A stretch of DNA of 64,000 bases from CAZIAK01 sp964537035. GTDB lineage: Bacteria; Planctomycetota; B15-G4. Where the stretch lies: NCBI GenBank assembly GCA_964537035.1, contig CAZIAK010000023.1:1-64000 (forward strand), given 5' to 3'. The notes below the pieces were generated by a model that was not told where the DNA came from, made no database searches, and saw only the letters and a program-made list of their open reading frames with translations. A program made the position numbers and the translations under genes. Within the stretch, counting starts at the first letter, position 1. Every line of letters begins with the position of its first letter. Below, in pieces: positions 25,779 to 34,984 of the stretch.

Positions 25779-26330
25779 ATGAAGCCCCCCCCTTCATGGC
25801 CTGCGTTTTCTGTAGGCGCGTTGCTCGGTGCTGTCGCCATTGCAGTTTCAGCCTGGGCCATGCGCGGAGCCTTGGTCGCTGCCTATCTATGGAACGCACC
25901 GGAGGCCCGGGCCGCCGCCGAGTCGTCCCTCGGTGATGAACTCAGCGATCGCATCGACGCCATCAGCTCCATGGTCTCCGAGGGCCTGCCCGGGGTACGC
26001 CCTGATCAGTTGCGCCACGAGGCCGAGTTCGAGAACGGGTTGCTGGTGGTGACGTTCTATGGCGTGCTCGACGAGCCGCCGGAGAGCCCGGAGGCGTTCG
26101 AGCTGGCCTACGACGATCTGCGGGGGGCGGTGAGCCGCTCGGTGGACGAGCTGACCTCCCAGCGCAGCCAGTCTTGCTCAGCTGAGGGCGAGGCAGATCA
26201 GACCTCCCTCAAGCACCTGGCCTCCGTGCGCATCGGTTACCGGCAAGGCAGCTGGCGCGGCGACTTGCGCGTGCAGTTCGCAGCCCAGCCCGCCATGGTC
26301 ACCGTGACGGTGATCGAAGTGTCGGGCTGA
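25779..26330 (+). CDS. Membrane-anchored protein of unknown function
   Basis: 183 residues. One membrane helix near the start (FSVGALLGAVAIAVSAWAM) is followed by a soluble domain with alternating helices and strands (ENGLLVVTFYGVLDEPPE; VRIGYRQGSWRGDLRVQF). I do not recognise the family. The start is ATG 25779; upstream in-frame sequence is low quality. It lies about 95 bases after truB and 68 bases before a sulfatase-like gene on the same strand. Confidence 0.55.
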   Translation: MKPPPSWPAFSVGALLGAVAIAVSAWAMRGALVAAYLWNAPEARAAAESSLGDELSDRIDAISSMVSEGLPGVRPDQLRHEAEFENGLLVVTFYGVLDEPPESPEAFELAYDDLRGAVSRSVDELTSQRSQSCSAEGEADQTSLKHLASVRIGYRQGSWRGDLRVQFAAQPAMVTVTVIEVSG

Positions 26331-26398
26331 ACTCCTTGCGGCAGCACGGCCCTTGCTATGGTCGCTGCTAGCTCCTGAGTCGCACCGAGGGTCCTGCC

Positions 26399-28408
26399 AT
26401 GGATGTTGCCGCTGTCAGCTGTCCGGGGTTTCGGTCACTTTTGTCGTCAGCCGCCGTGATGAAATCGTCAGCTCGCTCGGCCGCCCTGCGCTGCTTGATC
26501 TTGGGCTGTCTGCTCGCGTGCTTGGGAGCTGGGGCGCAGGCCACGCCGGCGTCCTCCGATGAGACGGTGACCCTGGGCCCGTTCATGCATCAGGGCGGTG
26601 GGCTGTGGACCGCAGCGGCTCCCCCGAGCTGGCCGTCAGACACGGTGGACGAGTCGCTGTCGCGGCTGGAGCTGTTCGAAGATGGCGTGCCGCTCGGCCC
26701 CGCTCATTCTCTTCACGCCGAGATCCGTTCGGAGGGCCAAGGTCGATACTCCCATTGGGCCGGGTTGGTGTTTTTCGCCACCAGCGATGGCAGTGATCCC
26801 CAGACGAATGGTCGGACGTACACGGTCAGCTTGCGTGCCCAGCCTCTGGGGCAGGACGGCTACCGGGTGTTGCCCTTGCGAGACCCGTTCAGCGCCCTGC
26901 CTGCTCGATCGCTGGCTGTAGGCGTGGCAGGGCTGCCGGCGATGTCGGGGCAAATATCGAACACTGGCGAGGCTGGCCTCTCAGCGAGCAGCCCGGCAGC
27001 TGTCAGCGCACCGCCGCTGATCTACTGGTACACCATCGACGCCTTGCGCCTCGACGTGGCTGCAGCTCGTGTAGGCGGCGGCCCGCTCATGCCTACGCTG
27101 AACGAGCTGCGCAGCGAGGCTGTGAGCTTCGATCGGGCCTACGTGCAGTCGAGCTTCACCAAGACCTCGACCGCGTCCATGTTCACCGGGCTGTGGCCCC
27201 AGCGGCACGGGGTCATGCATGGCTGGGTGCCCACCTGGCCCGAGGGCGGCGCGCTCTTCTTCGATCTCGACAACCGCTTCTACACCCTGGCCGAGTACCT
27301 GGGCGACAAGGGCTACGAGACCTGGACCCACCGCTTCACCATCCACGTGCAACCCGGCGCCGGCATGTTGCAGGGCTTCGATCACATCGACCTGGCGACT
27401 GGCAGTGATGTGCCCGTGCCGGTGGTCCCCGAGCGGCTGTTCGTGTACGAGCACATTCTTGGTGCCCACGGGCCGTACAGCCCTTCTGCCGAAGCGCGAG
27501 AGCACCTCGACCTGCCTGCGCCGAGCACCATCGACCCGGCCTCCACCGACTGGTTCTACGGGCCGGTGAACGACGCACAGATCGCCGAACTGTCCGCCGC
27601 GTATCGAGCCGAGGTGTGGGATTCTGACCGTCAGCTGGCCGCGCGGCTGGCTGGCATCCGCGACGCCGGGCTGTGGGACGACGCGCTGATCATCGTCACC
27701 TCTGATCATGGTGAGGAGTTCTTGGACCACGGCGCGACCCAGCACTCGGTGCAGCTCTACGAAGAGGTGCTGCGCGTGCCTTTGCTGGTGAAGTTTCCCG
27801 CGGGCCATCGCTGGGCTGAGCGGCATGGTGACCACCTCGATGATCGGGTGCGTCTGGTCGATCTCTTTCCCACCATGGTCGAGCTGCTCGGCGATGACGT
27901 GAGCGAGCTGCCCTACGCGCTCGATGGCCACAGCCTGGGCCCCATTCTCGAGGGCAACGAACACAGCGCCATGGGCCGGGAGGTCCTGGCCCGGGTGTCG
28001 TTCACCAGCGTGGTCGAAGAGACCGGCGAGCTGGCCCTGTTCGTCACCGACGCCGTGGCCCACGGTCCGCTGAAGGCCGTGCTCGGCTATCGCATTCGTT
28101 CGTCGCAAGATCCGGCGCGTAGGCCGTTCGCTCAGGGTGATTGGGTCGCCGAGTTGTACGACCTGGGCAATGACCCGCGAGAGCGCGTAGAGCTGTTGGC
28201 GCGAGGCGGTGAGTACGGCGAAGCGTTCGAGTTCCTGGCCGGTCAGTTGGCCCGGGCGTTTGCGCCGTTGAGCTTGCCCGGGGCAAAGGTGGCGGGGCCT
28301 GCTCCGGGTGATGACGGCTTTGTCGAGTCAGGGCTCACCGACGTGCTGCGGGCGCTGGGCTATGTGGGTGGCTCGGCGGTGGAGCAACGCAAGATCGACC
28401 AGCGCTGA
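26399..28408 (+). CDS. Exported sulfatase-superfamily hydrolase with non-canonical active site
   Basis: 669 residues from ATG 26399, supported by GAGGG seven bases upstream; a second ATG at 26459 gives a shorter signal peptide (LRCLILGCLLACLGAGAQA). The alkaline-phosphatase/sulfatase fold is shown by YTIDALRLD, SMFTGLWPQRHGVM, ITSDHGEEFLDHG-like sequence and LVDLFPTMVELLG. The usual formylglycine motif C/S-x-P-x-R is absent; the corresponding segment reads SSFTKTSTASMF, with Thr or Ser as the only candidate nucleophiles. It may act as a phosphoesterase rather than a sulfatase. An extra N-terminal beta domain occupies about 50-190. Confidence 0.8.
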   Translation: MDVAAVSCPGFRSLLSSAAVMKSSARSAALRCLILGCLLACLGAGAQATPASSDETVTLGPFMHQGGGLWTAAAPPSWPSDTVDESLSRLELFEDGVPLGPAHSLHAEIRSEGQGRYSHWAGLVFFATSDGSDPQTNGRTYTVSLRAQPLGQDGYRVLPLRDPFSALPARSLAVGVAGLPAMSGQISNTGEAGLSASSPAAVSAPPLIYWYTIDALRLDVAAARVGGGPLMPTLNELRSEAVSFDRAYVQSSFTKTSTASMFTGLWPQRHGVMHGWVPTWPEGGALFFDLDNRFYTLAEYLGDKGYETWTHRFTIHVQPGAGMLQGFDHIDLATGSDVPVPVVPERLFVYEHILGAHGPYSPSAEAREHLDLPAPSTIDPASTDWFYGPVNDAQIAELSAAYRAEVWDSDRQLAARLAGIRDAGLWDDALIIVTSDHGEEFLDHGATQHSVQLYEEVLRVPLLVKFPAGHRWAERHGDHLDDRVRLVDLFPTMVELLGDDVSELPYALDGHSLGPILEGNEHSAMGREVLARVSFTSVVEETGELALFVTDAVAHGPLKAVLGYRIRSSQDPARRPFAQGDWVAELYDLGNDPRERVELLARGGEYGEAFEFLAGQLARAFAPLSLPGAKVAGPAPGDDGFVESGLTDVLRALGYVGGSAVEQRKIDQR

Positions 28409-28499
28409 CCTTGGTGATCCCGTCCTGGCCGGTGCCGCTGCGTGTGCTGATGAGCACGGGCAGCTCCCGTGGTCGCAGCGAGCCGCGTGGTCGGCAACT

Positions 28500-29444
28500 C
28501 TACTTCTGGACAGCCGCTGCGGGAGCTGGCACGTCCCAGGACTGCAAGGACACGCGGGGCACAATCACGTCGGGATGGCTGGCAGCCAGGGCGGCGATCA
28601 CGTCGTCCCGTTCTTGCCCCGGCACGTGGCAAGCGATGGTCAGCGAGGCGTCGACAGACTCGGCAAGCAGCGCCCGTCCCGCGCTCGACAAGAAGTACCA
28701 GTAGGGGATCAGTGCCACGTCGATGTCACGCAGCGTCGCGGCGTAGGGCGCGAAGTGCGCGGGCTCCATGGCGGCGTCGCCCAGGTGCAGGATGCGTCGT
28801 CCCGCGAGGGTGATCACGTGGCCCAGGTTCTCGATGGAGGCGAAGCGCCCGGTGCCGTGGGACAGGTGCAAGAACTCGACGACGATGTGGCCCCGCGTCA
28901 GGGTCATGGACTGGCCCGGCGCGGGAAAGCGAGCTGTGCTGGCGGAGAGCTCGGAGGGCGTCGCATCAGCGTCTCCTCGCGCACCGTCGCCAGCGGCGAG
29001 TTCAGCGGCGGCCTGGTCGTGGGCGTCAAGGGCAGCCAGCACCTGGGGCGAGCTGGCCAGCAGGGTCTGTGGGCTGGCGTCCAGGAAGCGACGGGCGGGC
29101 GCGGGTTGGAAGTGGTCTCCGTGGACGTGGCTGACCAGCGCCAGATCGACGCCGTCGAAGGGTGGCTTTGCACCGAGCAGACTCACGAGCACCGATGGGG
29201 GCAGTGCGTCGTAGATCGAAGAGGGCTCGGCCAGGAAGGCGTCGATGAGCACGGCGTCGTCGCCGCAGCGCAGCAAGAAACCCTCGTTGGCGAGGGCGAC
29301 GATCTGCAGGGGCTCGTCGCCGGGCACCTCGGCAGGACCGGCTGCGGTGGGCGCAGACGAGCCCTCCTGGCTGTGGGCGACGGCAGCCAGGAGCGCCAGG
29401 CAGAGCAGGGCGAGCGTCCATCTCGAGCGAGTTCCGTGCGGCAT
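28500..29444 (-). CDS. Exported metallo-beta-lactamase-fold hydrolase
   Basis: 314 residues. Signal peptide: LALLCLALLAAVAHS. The zinc site is visible as SHVHGDHFQP (HxHxDH). Further metal ligands are likely in FLHLSHGTG and ILHLGDAAMEP. ANEGFLLRCGDDAVLIDAF is the typical first strand pair. It resembles the UlaG/L-ascorbate-lactonase-like group of the fold. ATG 29444 is set by AGGAG about seven bases upstream. It is convergent with the sulfatase-like gene. The substrate is unknown. Confidence 0.85.
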   Translation of the reverse strand: MPHGTRSRWTLALLCLALLAAVAHSQEGSSAPTAAGPAEVPGDEPLQIVALANEGFLLRCGDDAVLIDAFLAEPSSIYDALPPSVLVSLLGAKPPFDGVDLALVSHVHGDHFQPAPARRFLDASPQTLLASSPQVLAALDAHDQAAAELAAGDGARGDADATPSELSASTARFPAPGQSMTLTRGHIVVEFLHLSHGTGRFASIENLGHVITLAGRRILHLGDAAMEPAHFAPYAATLRDIDVALIPYWYFLSSAGRALLAESVDASLTIACHVPGQERDDVIAALAASHPDVIVPRVSLQSWDVPAPAAAVQK

Positions 29445-29627
29445 GGGGCTCTCCTGGGTGGACCGGCACTCTAACCCGCCGAGCTCGACCTGAAGGCCGC
29501 GGGACATGGGCGGCGCACGCTGCTGTGCGTGCCAGGGTAGGATGCGAGCGGTGACCGGGACGGCCCGCCCGCGATGGGGGGCTCGGGAAGTCCCACGTTG
29601 TCGACTCTGACCGAGAGAGCTACCGAC

Positions 29628-30605
29628 ATGAAGATGACCTTTGCGATCGCCCTGCTTCTTGGCGCGCTGGGCACTGCGTCTCACGCCCAGGGCACCCTCT
29701 GGGGCGGCCACCCGTACCTGCAGCGCGGCGACAGCCCCTTCGCGACACCGAACGCCTACCTGCTGCTCGAGAACTTCGAAGACGGTGCCTTCAATCTCCC
29801 GGGGGTCACTGCCTCCACGGGATTTGTCATGGGCCCTGGCCCCACGACCGACTCGGTAGACGGTGACGACGGCCTCGTCGACGGCTCGGGCAACGGGGGC
29901 TTCTCCTACTGCGCCGAGAGTGGCATCGAGGGGATCACGTTCGTGTTTGACGCCAGCGTACTCGGAGCCCTGCCCAACACGGTTGGCATCGTGTGGACGG
30001 ACGGCGCTCCCCAATGCGAGATCGCCATCGAGGCATACGATGCCGAAGGTCTGCTCATCTCGGGCGGCGGCAGCGCGCCCCAGGGTGATGGCGATCTGAA
30101 CGGTGGAACGGACGAGGATCGCTTCATGGGCGTGTTCACCACGGTCGCCATCAGCTCGATCCACGTTTCGGCGACGCCGCAGCTCGGCAGCGACGCACCC
30201 ATGGAGATCGACCACCTGCAGCTCGGTGCCCTGTCACCGTGGATCAGCCTGGGGAATGGCCTCGCCGGCAGCTTCGATGTCCCCTTTCTGTGGGGCACGG
30301 GAGCGCTTGAGCCCGACGCGCCGGTGACCGTCATGCTCTCGGCCGCCCAGCCCGGGGTCGCGGGCTCGCTGGTCATCGGCGCCTCGACGCTCTCGACCCC
30401 CTTTCATGGCGGCGTGCTCGTACCGTCGCCCGACGTGATCGTCCCGGTCGTTCCGGACGACAGCGGCAACTGGGCCGCGACGTTTCGATGGCCCGTCGGG
30501 GCAAGCGAACCGCTCACCTTGCAGGCCTGGTTCGCCGACGCCGGTTCGCGCTCGGGTTTCTCGGCCAGCAATGCTCTCCAAGCGGGCTTGCCCTGGGCTC
30601 TCTAG
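29628..30605 (+). CDS. Exported beta-sandwich protein with GGVLVPSPD C-terminal domain
   Basis: 325 residues. Signal peptide: MTFAIALLLGALGTASHAQG. Residues 30-205 form a jelly-roll-like beta domain with a Gly/Asp-rich loop (GDDGLVDGSGNGGFSY), possibly calcium-binding. From about 210 the shared tail domain begins at LGNGLAGSFD, contains FHGGVLVPSPD and ends GFSASNALQAGLPWAL. The start is ATG 29628 behind GAGAG. It lies directly upstream of a sulfatase on the same strand (23 bases between stop and start). A surface or binding role is inferred. Confidence 0.7.
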   Translation: MKMTFAIALLLGALGTASHAQGTLWGGHPYLQRGDSPFATPNAYLLLENFEDGAFNLPGVTASTGFVMGPGPTTDSVDGDDGLVDGSGNGGFSYCAESGIEGITFVFDASVLGALPNTVGIVWTDGAPQCEIAIEAYDAEGLLISGGGSAPQGDGDLNGGTDEDRFMGVFTTVAISSIHVSATPQLGSDAPMEIDHLQLGALSPWISLGNGLAGSFDVPFLWGTGALEPDAPVTVMLSAAQPGVAGSLVIGASTLSTPFHGGVLVPSPDVIVPVVPDDSGNWAATFRWPVGASEPLTLQAWFADAGSRSGFSASNALQAGLPWAL

Positions 30606-30628
30606 CCCTCGCACCCTGGACGTTCGTC

Positions 30629-32068
30629 ATGAACTCGCTGTTCACGTGCCCTCGCCCGCATGACTTGCTTGCGCGACCGTCTCCGAGCGCCGTGGTGGCG
30701 GCGGTGATGACGGCCCTGGTCTTGCTGTGCGGCAGCCTGAGCGCCCAGCTGCCTTCGGCAACGGTGGTTGGCGTCGACGAGCGCCCAGCGCAGAGCCAGC
30801 GTCCCAACATCCTGCTGCTGATCGCCGACGACCTCGGCGTGGACAACGTGGGTGCCTACGGCGAGCACCCCAACGCGGCGCGCACTCCCAACATCGACGG
30901 GCTGGCGGCCGGGGGCGTGATGTTTCGCAACGCGTGGAGCAACCAGACCTGCTCGCCCTCCCGTTCGACCCTGCTCACCGGGCGCTACACCTTTCGCACG
31001 GGCTTGGGGCGGGCCATCACCTACGCGGGCACCGGCTTTGAACTCGGCCTCGACGAGAGCACCTTGCCCCAGGCGCTTTACCCTGCGGGCTATCGCAGCG
31101 CCGCCGTGGGCAAGTGGCACATGGCGGGCGAGTTTCTCAGCGGCGCCCAGCACCCGCTGCTGCTGGGCTTCGAGCACCACCGCGGACCCATGGACAACCT
31201 GCCTGGACCCAACGGCGGCACTGACTATTGGGACTACGACAAGGCCGTGGACGGTGTCATCACTCGCAGCCGCACCTACGCCACCACCGACCAGGTCGAC
31301 GACGCGCTGGATCTGATGGCGTCGTTCGGACCCCAGCCGTGGTTCCTGTGGCTGGCGTTCAGCGCGCCTCACTCGCCGTTCCACGCGCCGCCGGCCGAGC
31401 TGCACAGCTACGATCTGCCGCCGAACGTGGGCGCCAACATCCCCATCTACATGCACGCCATGACCGAGGCCATGGACAGCGAGATCGGCCGGCTGCTGGC
31501 CTCCATGCCGCCCGCCGTACTGGCCAACACGATCGTGATCTTCGTGGCGGACAACGGAACCGCTGGCGTGGCGACCGATGCGCCCTTTGACCCCAACCAC
31601 GCCAAGGCCACGCTCTACGAGGGCGGCGTCAACGTGCCACTGATCGTGTCCGGTCCGGGCGTGGCTCGCGGCGCCGAGTGCGGGGCGCTGGTGAACCTGA
31701 CGGACATCACCGCGGCCATCGCCGAGCTGGCCGGTGCGGACACCAGCTTTGCATCCGACGGCGTGAGCATCGTCCCGTACTTCGACGATCCGGCCCTGCC
31801 GTCCCTGCGCAGCTGGGTCTACAGCCAGCGCTTCGCTCCGGTGGGTTTTCTGCCGGTCTACGCCGCCGACCGACGCACCGCTCGCGACGAGCGCTTCAAG
31901 CTGCTGATCAACTTCGACAACGCGCCCACGCCCACGGCCTTCGAGCTGTTCGACCTGGCTGTCGATCCGTTCGAGACCGCCGACCTGCTGCTGGGCAGCT
32001 TGACCCCGTCGCAGCAGGCGGCGCACGATGCGCTGCTGGGCACGATGCAGGCGCTGCAGGGCTGGTAG
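30629..32068 (+). CDS. Exported sulfatase (type I, formylglycine)
   Basis: Removes sulfate esters from polysaccharides or other substrates. 479 residues. A hydrophobic stretch (VVAAVMTALVLLCGSLSAQ) is a signal peptide. The fold begins RPNILLLIADDLGVDNVGAY. The modification motif CSPSR at Cys108 would be converted to formylglycine by an FGE enzyme not in this window. Metal and substrate residues follow in AVGKWHMAG and FVADNGT. The start ATG 30629 lies 23 bases after the preceding exported protein, so the two are probably co-transcribed. Sulfatase abundance is a well-known planctomycete trait. Confidence 0.93.
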   Translation: MNSLFTCPRPHDLLARPSPSAVVAAVMTALVLLCGSLSAQLPSATVVGVDERPAQSQRPNILLLIADDLGVDNVGAYGEHPNAARTPNIDGLAAGGVMFRNAWSNQTCSPSRSTLLTGRYTFRTGLGRAITYAGTGFELGLDESTLPQALYPAGYRSAAVGKWHMAGEFLSGAQHPLLLGFEHHRGPMDNLPGPNGGTDYWDYDKAVDGVITRSRTYATTDQVDDALDLMASFGPQPWFLWLAFSAPHSPFHAPPAELHSYDLPPNVGANIPIYMHAMTEAMDSEIGRLLASMPPAVLANTIVIFVADNGTAGVATDAPFDPNHAKATLYEGGVNVPLIVSGPGVARGAECGALVNLTDITAAIAELAGADTSFASDGVSIVPYFDDPALPSLRSWVYSQRFAPVGFLPVYAADRRTARDERFKLLINFDNAPTPTAFELFDLAVDPFETADLLLGSLTPSQQAAHDALLGTMQALQGW

Positions 32069-32116
32069 AGCGCTGTGACTCGATGAAGGCCAGTGTCTGG
32101 TCGGACAGCACTCGGC

Positions 32117-33166
32117 TCAGCCAGGGCCCGCCCCATCCTCCGTGGCGATCATGACGGCTGCACGGCGCAGGGCCGATGCGAACAGGCTTCGCTGATTCGC
32201 CTGCCAGCTCTCGTCGGTGACCCCCCGAGGCTTTGGTGCCGAGGACTCCTTGATGAGTTCCAGCAGGAGGGGGTCCCTCAAGCGACCGGCGAGGGTGCTC
32301 AGGTAGAGGCGCTGGGGCCAGGGCGCCCCTGCGTCGCCGTCGTCTTCTCTCTGAGCCTTGTCCAACAACCAGGGCGAGAGGCGAGGGTCGTCGAGGCCCA
32401 GCTCGTCGAGCAGATCGAGCACGCCGAGCACCTCGAAAGATGTCCCCGGGTCAGCGAGGATGAGATCGACCAGGGATCGTTGCTCGGTGTCGCTCCAGTG
32501 GGTCATCCAGTCAGGAAGGGGAGCGATGCGCTTGCCATGGGGCTGATAGCCGTCTCGCCCGTCAGGCAGGTCGATCAGCGCTTCGGCCCGAGTGGCGGGG
32601 TCGGCCAGGCAGGTGAGCTGCCATCGGGCCATGGCCCGGTCGCGGGTCGACCCTGACGGCAGACCCGAGATCACCAACAGCTCGGCGATGCGAGCCTCGT
32701 AGCTGGCCATGTCGTCATCGGAGAGGGCCTTGCTGCCGTAGGACAAGCCGGTGGTGGCGTACACACCCTCCTGAGAAGCCTCGGGAGTCAGGAACGCCAG
32801 GACCTGCTGAGCGTCCTCGTAGCGGGCCGGGGAAGGGCAGATCATCAAGGGCGTGAAGGCGACAGACACCGCTGAAACCGCCGGGTCGCCCATCAGCACT
32901 CGTCTCACTCGCAGCGTGGCCACGTCGCTGTACCAGCTGCTCTCGCCCTCACTCCACTCACTCACCGCAACCACATCGGCGACCACGATGAGCGAGCTCC
33001 CCTCTACCAAGGCCCGCAAGCTCATGGGGTGGATGGGGTACGGGAGAGGTGACGGCGTCAGCGCGGCGGCGCTGCTCACTCCCGCCAGTACGCTCGCCCC
33101 CAGGGCCATGGCGGCCTTGCCCCACACTCTCCTCAAGACACGCGAGTCACTCGTCAATCGATCCAT
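32117..33166 (-). CDS. Exported protein of unknown function
   Basis: 349 residues from ATG 33166 (MDRLTSDSRVLRRVWGKAAM). A hydrophobic segment (AMALGASVLAGVSSAAA) looks like a signal peptide. It is followed by a beta-rich domain (LVEGSSLIVVADVVAVSEWS, then VATLRVRRVLMGDP) of a kind seen in exported proteins with repeated strand pairs. The C-terminal half is helical, possibly HEAT-like. I do not recognise a family or catalytic site. It is convergent with the sulfatase. Confidence 0.6.
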   Translation of the reverse strand: MDRLTSDSRVLRRVWGKAAMALGASVLAGVSSAAALTPSPLPYPIHPMSLRALVEGSSLIVVADVVAVSEWSEGESSWYSDVATLRVRRVLMGDPAVSAVSVAFTPLMICPSPARYEDAQQVLAFLTPEASQEGVYATTGLSYGSKALSDDDMASYEARIAELLVISGLPSGSTRDRAMARWQLTCLADPATRAEALIDLPDGRDGYQPHGKRIAPLPDWMTHWSDTEQRSLVDLILADPGTSFEVLGVLDLLDELGLDDPRLSPWLLDKAQREDDGDAGAPWPQRLYLSTLAGRLRDPLLLELIKESSAPKPRGVTDESWQANQRSLFASALRRAAVMIATEDGAGPG

Positions 33167-33295
33167 GGCAGCGGCTATCCAGTGGGCGAACAATGGCGAA
33201 CAAGGCGGGCGCGGACCCGCAGTCTCTCTCATGACGCACAGGACGGCATCTTCTTAGCGGCCGAACCCTCGTCATGCGCTCCTCGCACAGCGCCT

Positions 33296-33420
33296 GTCCG
33301 GATCGGGCTTGGCATGGGGCTCGAGCCGGGCCAAGGTGCTCTCGCGCCCGCTGCCCGCTGCGGCGGTCTCTCCATCCACGAGGAGTCGGGCTCGGGGGTC
33401 TTCGGTGCTGCGGGCGACCG
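33296..33420 (-). pseudogene. Remnant of the C-terminal end of a DEDD exonuclease-like gene
   Basis: On the minus strand this stretch encodes TPEPDSSWMERPPQR, close to IPEPDTSWMSNPPQR at the end of the exonuclease at 35442. At DNA level about 36 of 43 bases agree. There is no intact gene around it, and the reading frame breaks shortly after the match. It is probably a leftover from a duplicated or replaced gene at the edge of the AT-rich segment that precedes the AAA ATPase. Confidence 0.45.
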
Positions 33421-33457
33421 CACGGCCTGCCACTCGTGCGGCTCGATTTTTCGCGCT

Positions 33458-33511
33458 TATAATAAAACAACGCGTTGTTATGTATTACTTCATAGCATAT
33501 CAACGCGTTGT
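33458..33511 (+). promoter_or_regulatory. AT-rich promoter with two ACAACGCGTTGT-type palindromes
   Basis: A perfect TATAAT (33458-33463) is followed at once by the 14-base palindrome AACAACGCGTTGTT (33466-33479). Its core recurs as CAACGCGTTG (33501-33510). The two centres are 33 bases apart, about three helical turns, as expected for paired repressor sites. The segment is far more AT-rich than its surroundings. No good -35 is visible. It probably controls the AAA ATPase gene that starts at 33529. Confidence 0.65.
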
Positions 33512-33528
33512 GGGGCATGCTGTCGACC

Positions 33529-34911
33529 ATGAAGCGACTGCTCACGAAGACACTGTTGGCCTGGCTCGACGGGGCAGGGCGCAAGCCGCTGATCCTCCGA
33601 GGGGCCCGGCAGGTGGGCAAGACGTGGCTGGCCCGGGACCTGGCCCGCCGCGCTGGCAGGGACCTGGTCGAGCTGAACTTCGAGCGGGACCCAGGGTTGG
33701 CGAAGACCTTCCAGGTCCGGGACCCTCGCCGAATCCTCGACGACCTGTCATTGATGTTGGGGCGCCGGATCGACCCCGCCACGAGCCTGCTCTTCCTGGA
33801 CGAGATCCAGGCAGCGCGGGACGTACTGGCTGGCCTGCGCTGGTTTCATGAGGAGTTGCCAGCCCTGCCGGTCATCGCAGCCGGATCCCTGCTCGAGTTT
33901 GCCCTGGCCGACGAGGCGTCCTCCATGCCGGTGGGCCGGGTGACCTACCGCCACGTCGAGCCGATGGACTTCGGCGAGTATCTCCTGGCCCACGACCAGG
34001 GCCTCCTGGCCGAGCGTCTCGAATGCTGGAGACCTGGCGAGGCCTCCGACTCTCAGGTGCACGAGCTGGCCTCGCAGTGGTTTCATCGATTCTCGATGGT
34101 CGGAGGCATGCCGGGTGTGGTGGCCCTCGACGTGGAGCACGCCGATCCCGAGCAATGCCGGCAAGCACAGATAGACCTGATGACCACGTACCGCGACGAC
34201 TTCGCGAAGTACGCCAGGCGCCGCGAGCCCCACGTGCTCGACGGAGTCCTCGGCGCGGTCGCCCGGCAGATCGGCCAGAAGTTCGTCTACGCCCGCGCCG
34301 GAGGGGGCCTGAAGCAGGCGGTGGTCAAGCCCGCTCTGGAACTGCTCGAGAGGGCACGCCTGGTCACCATCGCCCCGCACAGCTCCGCCAACGGCGTCCC
34401 CCTCGGAGCCGAAGTGCGCGAGCGCAACCGCAAGGCGCTGCTCCTCGACGTCGGCCTCCTCCATGCGCTTCTGGGGACTCCGGCACGAGCGGCGTTTCCC
34501 CGCGCCGAAGACCTGGGCCCCGCGGTGCGCGGCCAGATCATGGACCAGATCGCTGGCCAGCACCTGCGCAGTCTCGATCGGGCTGGCGGCTCAGCGCCGA
34601 GCCTGTACTACTGGCAACGGGGCGGGGGACGGCCGGGGGAGATCGACCAGCTCATCCAGGTCGGGGTGACGGTCGTGCCGGTCGAGGTCAAGGCGGGAGC
34701 AGCCGGGGCGATGAAGTCACTGCACCAGTTCATGCACGATAAGTCGCTCGCCTTCGCCCTCCGTGTCGACACCAACCCACCGTCAATCCAAGACCTCGAC
34801 GTGGGGACAACGCAAGGCGACCGCTCACAGTATCGGCTGCTCGGGCTTCCGGCGTACATGCTCCACGGTGCCCGCAGCTGCATCGAGGCCGCGCTTCGCC
34901 ACGGCGACTGA
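33529..34911 (+). CDS. AAA ATPase with DUF4143 C-terminal domain
   Basis: 460 residues. Walker A GARQVGKTWLAR lies near residue 32. Walker B LLFLDEIQ lies near residue 93. Sensor-like GSLLEFAL follows. The second half holds the DUF4143 pattern: LLDVGLLHALLG, then GQIMDQIAGQHLR, YYWQRGGGRPGEIDQLIQ and VPVEVKAG. That tail resembles a PD-(D/E)xK nuclease-like core with D, E and K in the last two segments. Family members are common, mobile between genomes, and without an agreed function. ATG 33529 was chosen; ATG 33517 is also in frame. The AT-rich, palindrome-bearing promoter suggests acquisition by transfer. Confidence 0.85.
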   Translation: MKRLLTKTLLAWLDGAGRKPLILRGARQVGKTWLARDLARRAGRDLVELNFERDPGLAKTFQVRDPRRILDDLSLMLGRRIDPATSLLFLDEIQAARDVLAGLRWFHEELPALPVIAAGSLLEFALADEASSMPVGRVTYRHVEPMDFGEYLLAHDQGLLAERLECWRPGEASDSQVHELASQWFHRFSMVGGMPGVVALDVEHADPEQCRQAQIDLMTTYRDDFAKYARRREPHVLDGVLGAVARQIGQKFVYARAGGGLKQAVVKPALELLERARLVTIAPHSSANGVPLGAEVRERNRKALLLDVGLLHALLGTPARAAFPRAEDLGPAVRGQIMDQIAGQHLRSLDRAGGSAPSLYYWQRGGGRPGEIDQLIQVGVTVVPVEVKAGAAGAMKSLHQFMHDKSLAFALRVDTNPPSIQDLDVGTTQGDRSQYRLLGLPAYMLHGARSCIEAALRHGD

Positions 34912-34984
34912 GGGGCCTCGCTCAGGTTGGTGTAGGGTTGTCAGCTGGCGGTAGGGGCTGGGTGTGGGCGACACGCGAGAGCGC

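Noticed and set aside
33466..33510. CRISPR-like repeat pair
   Set aside because: Only two short palindromes with one spacer-sized interval; better explained as paired operators.
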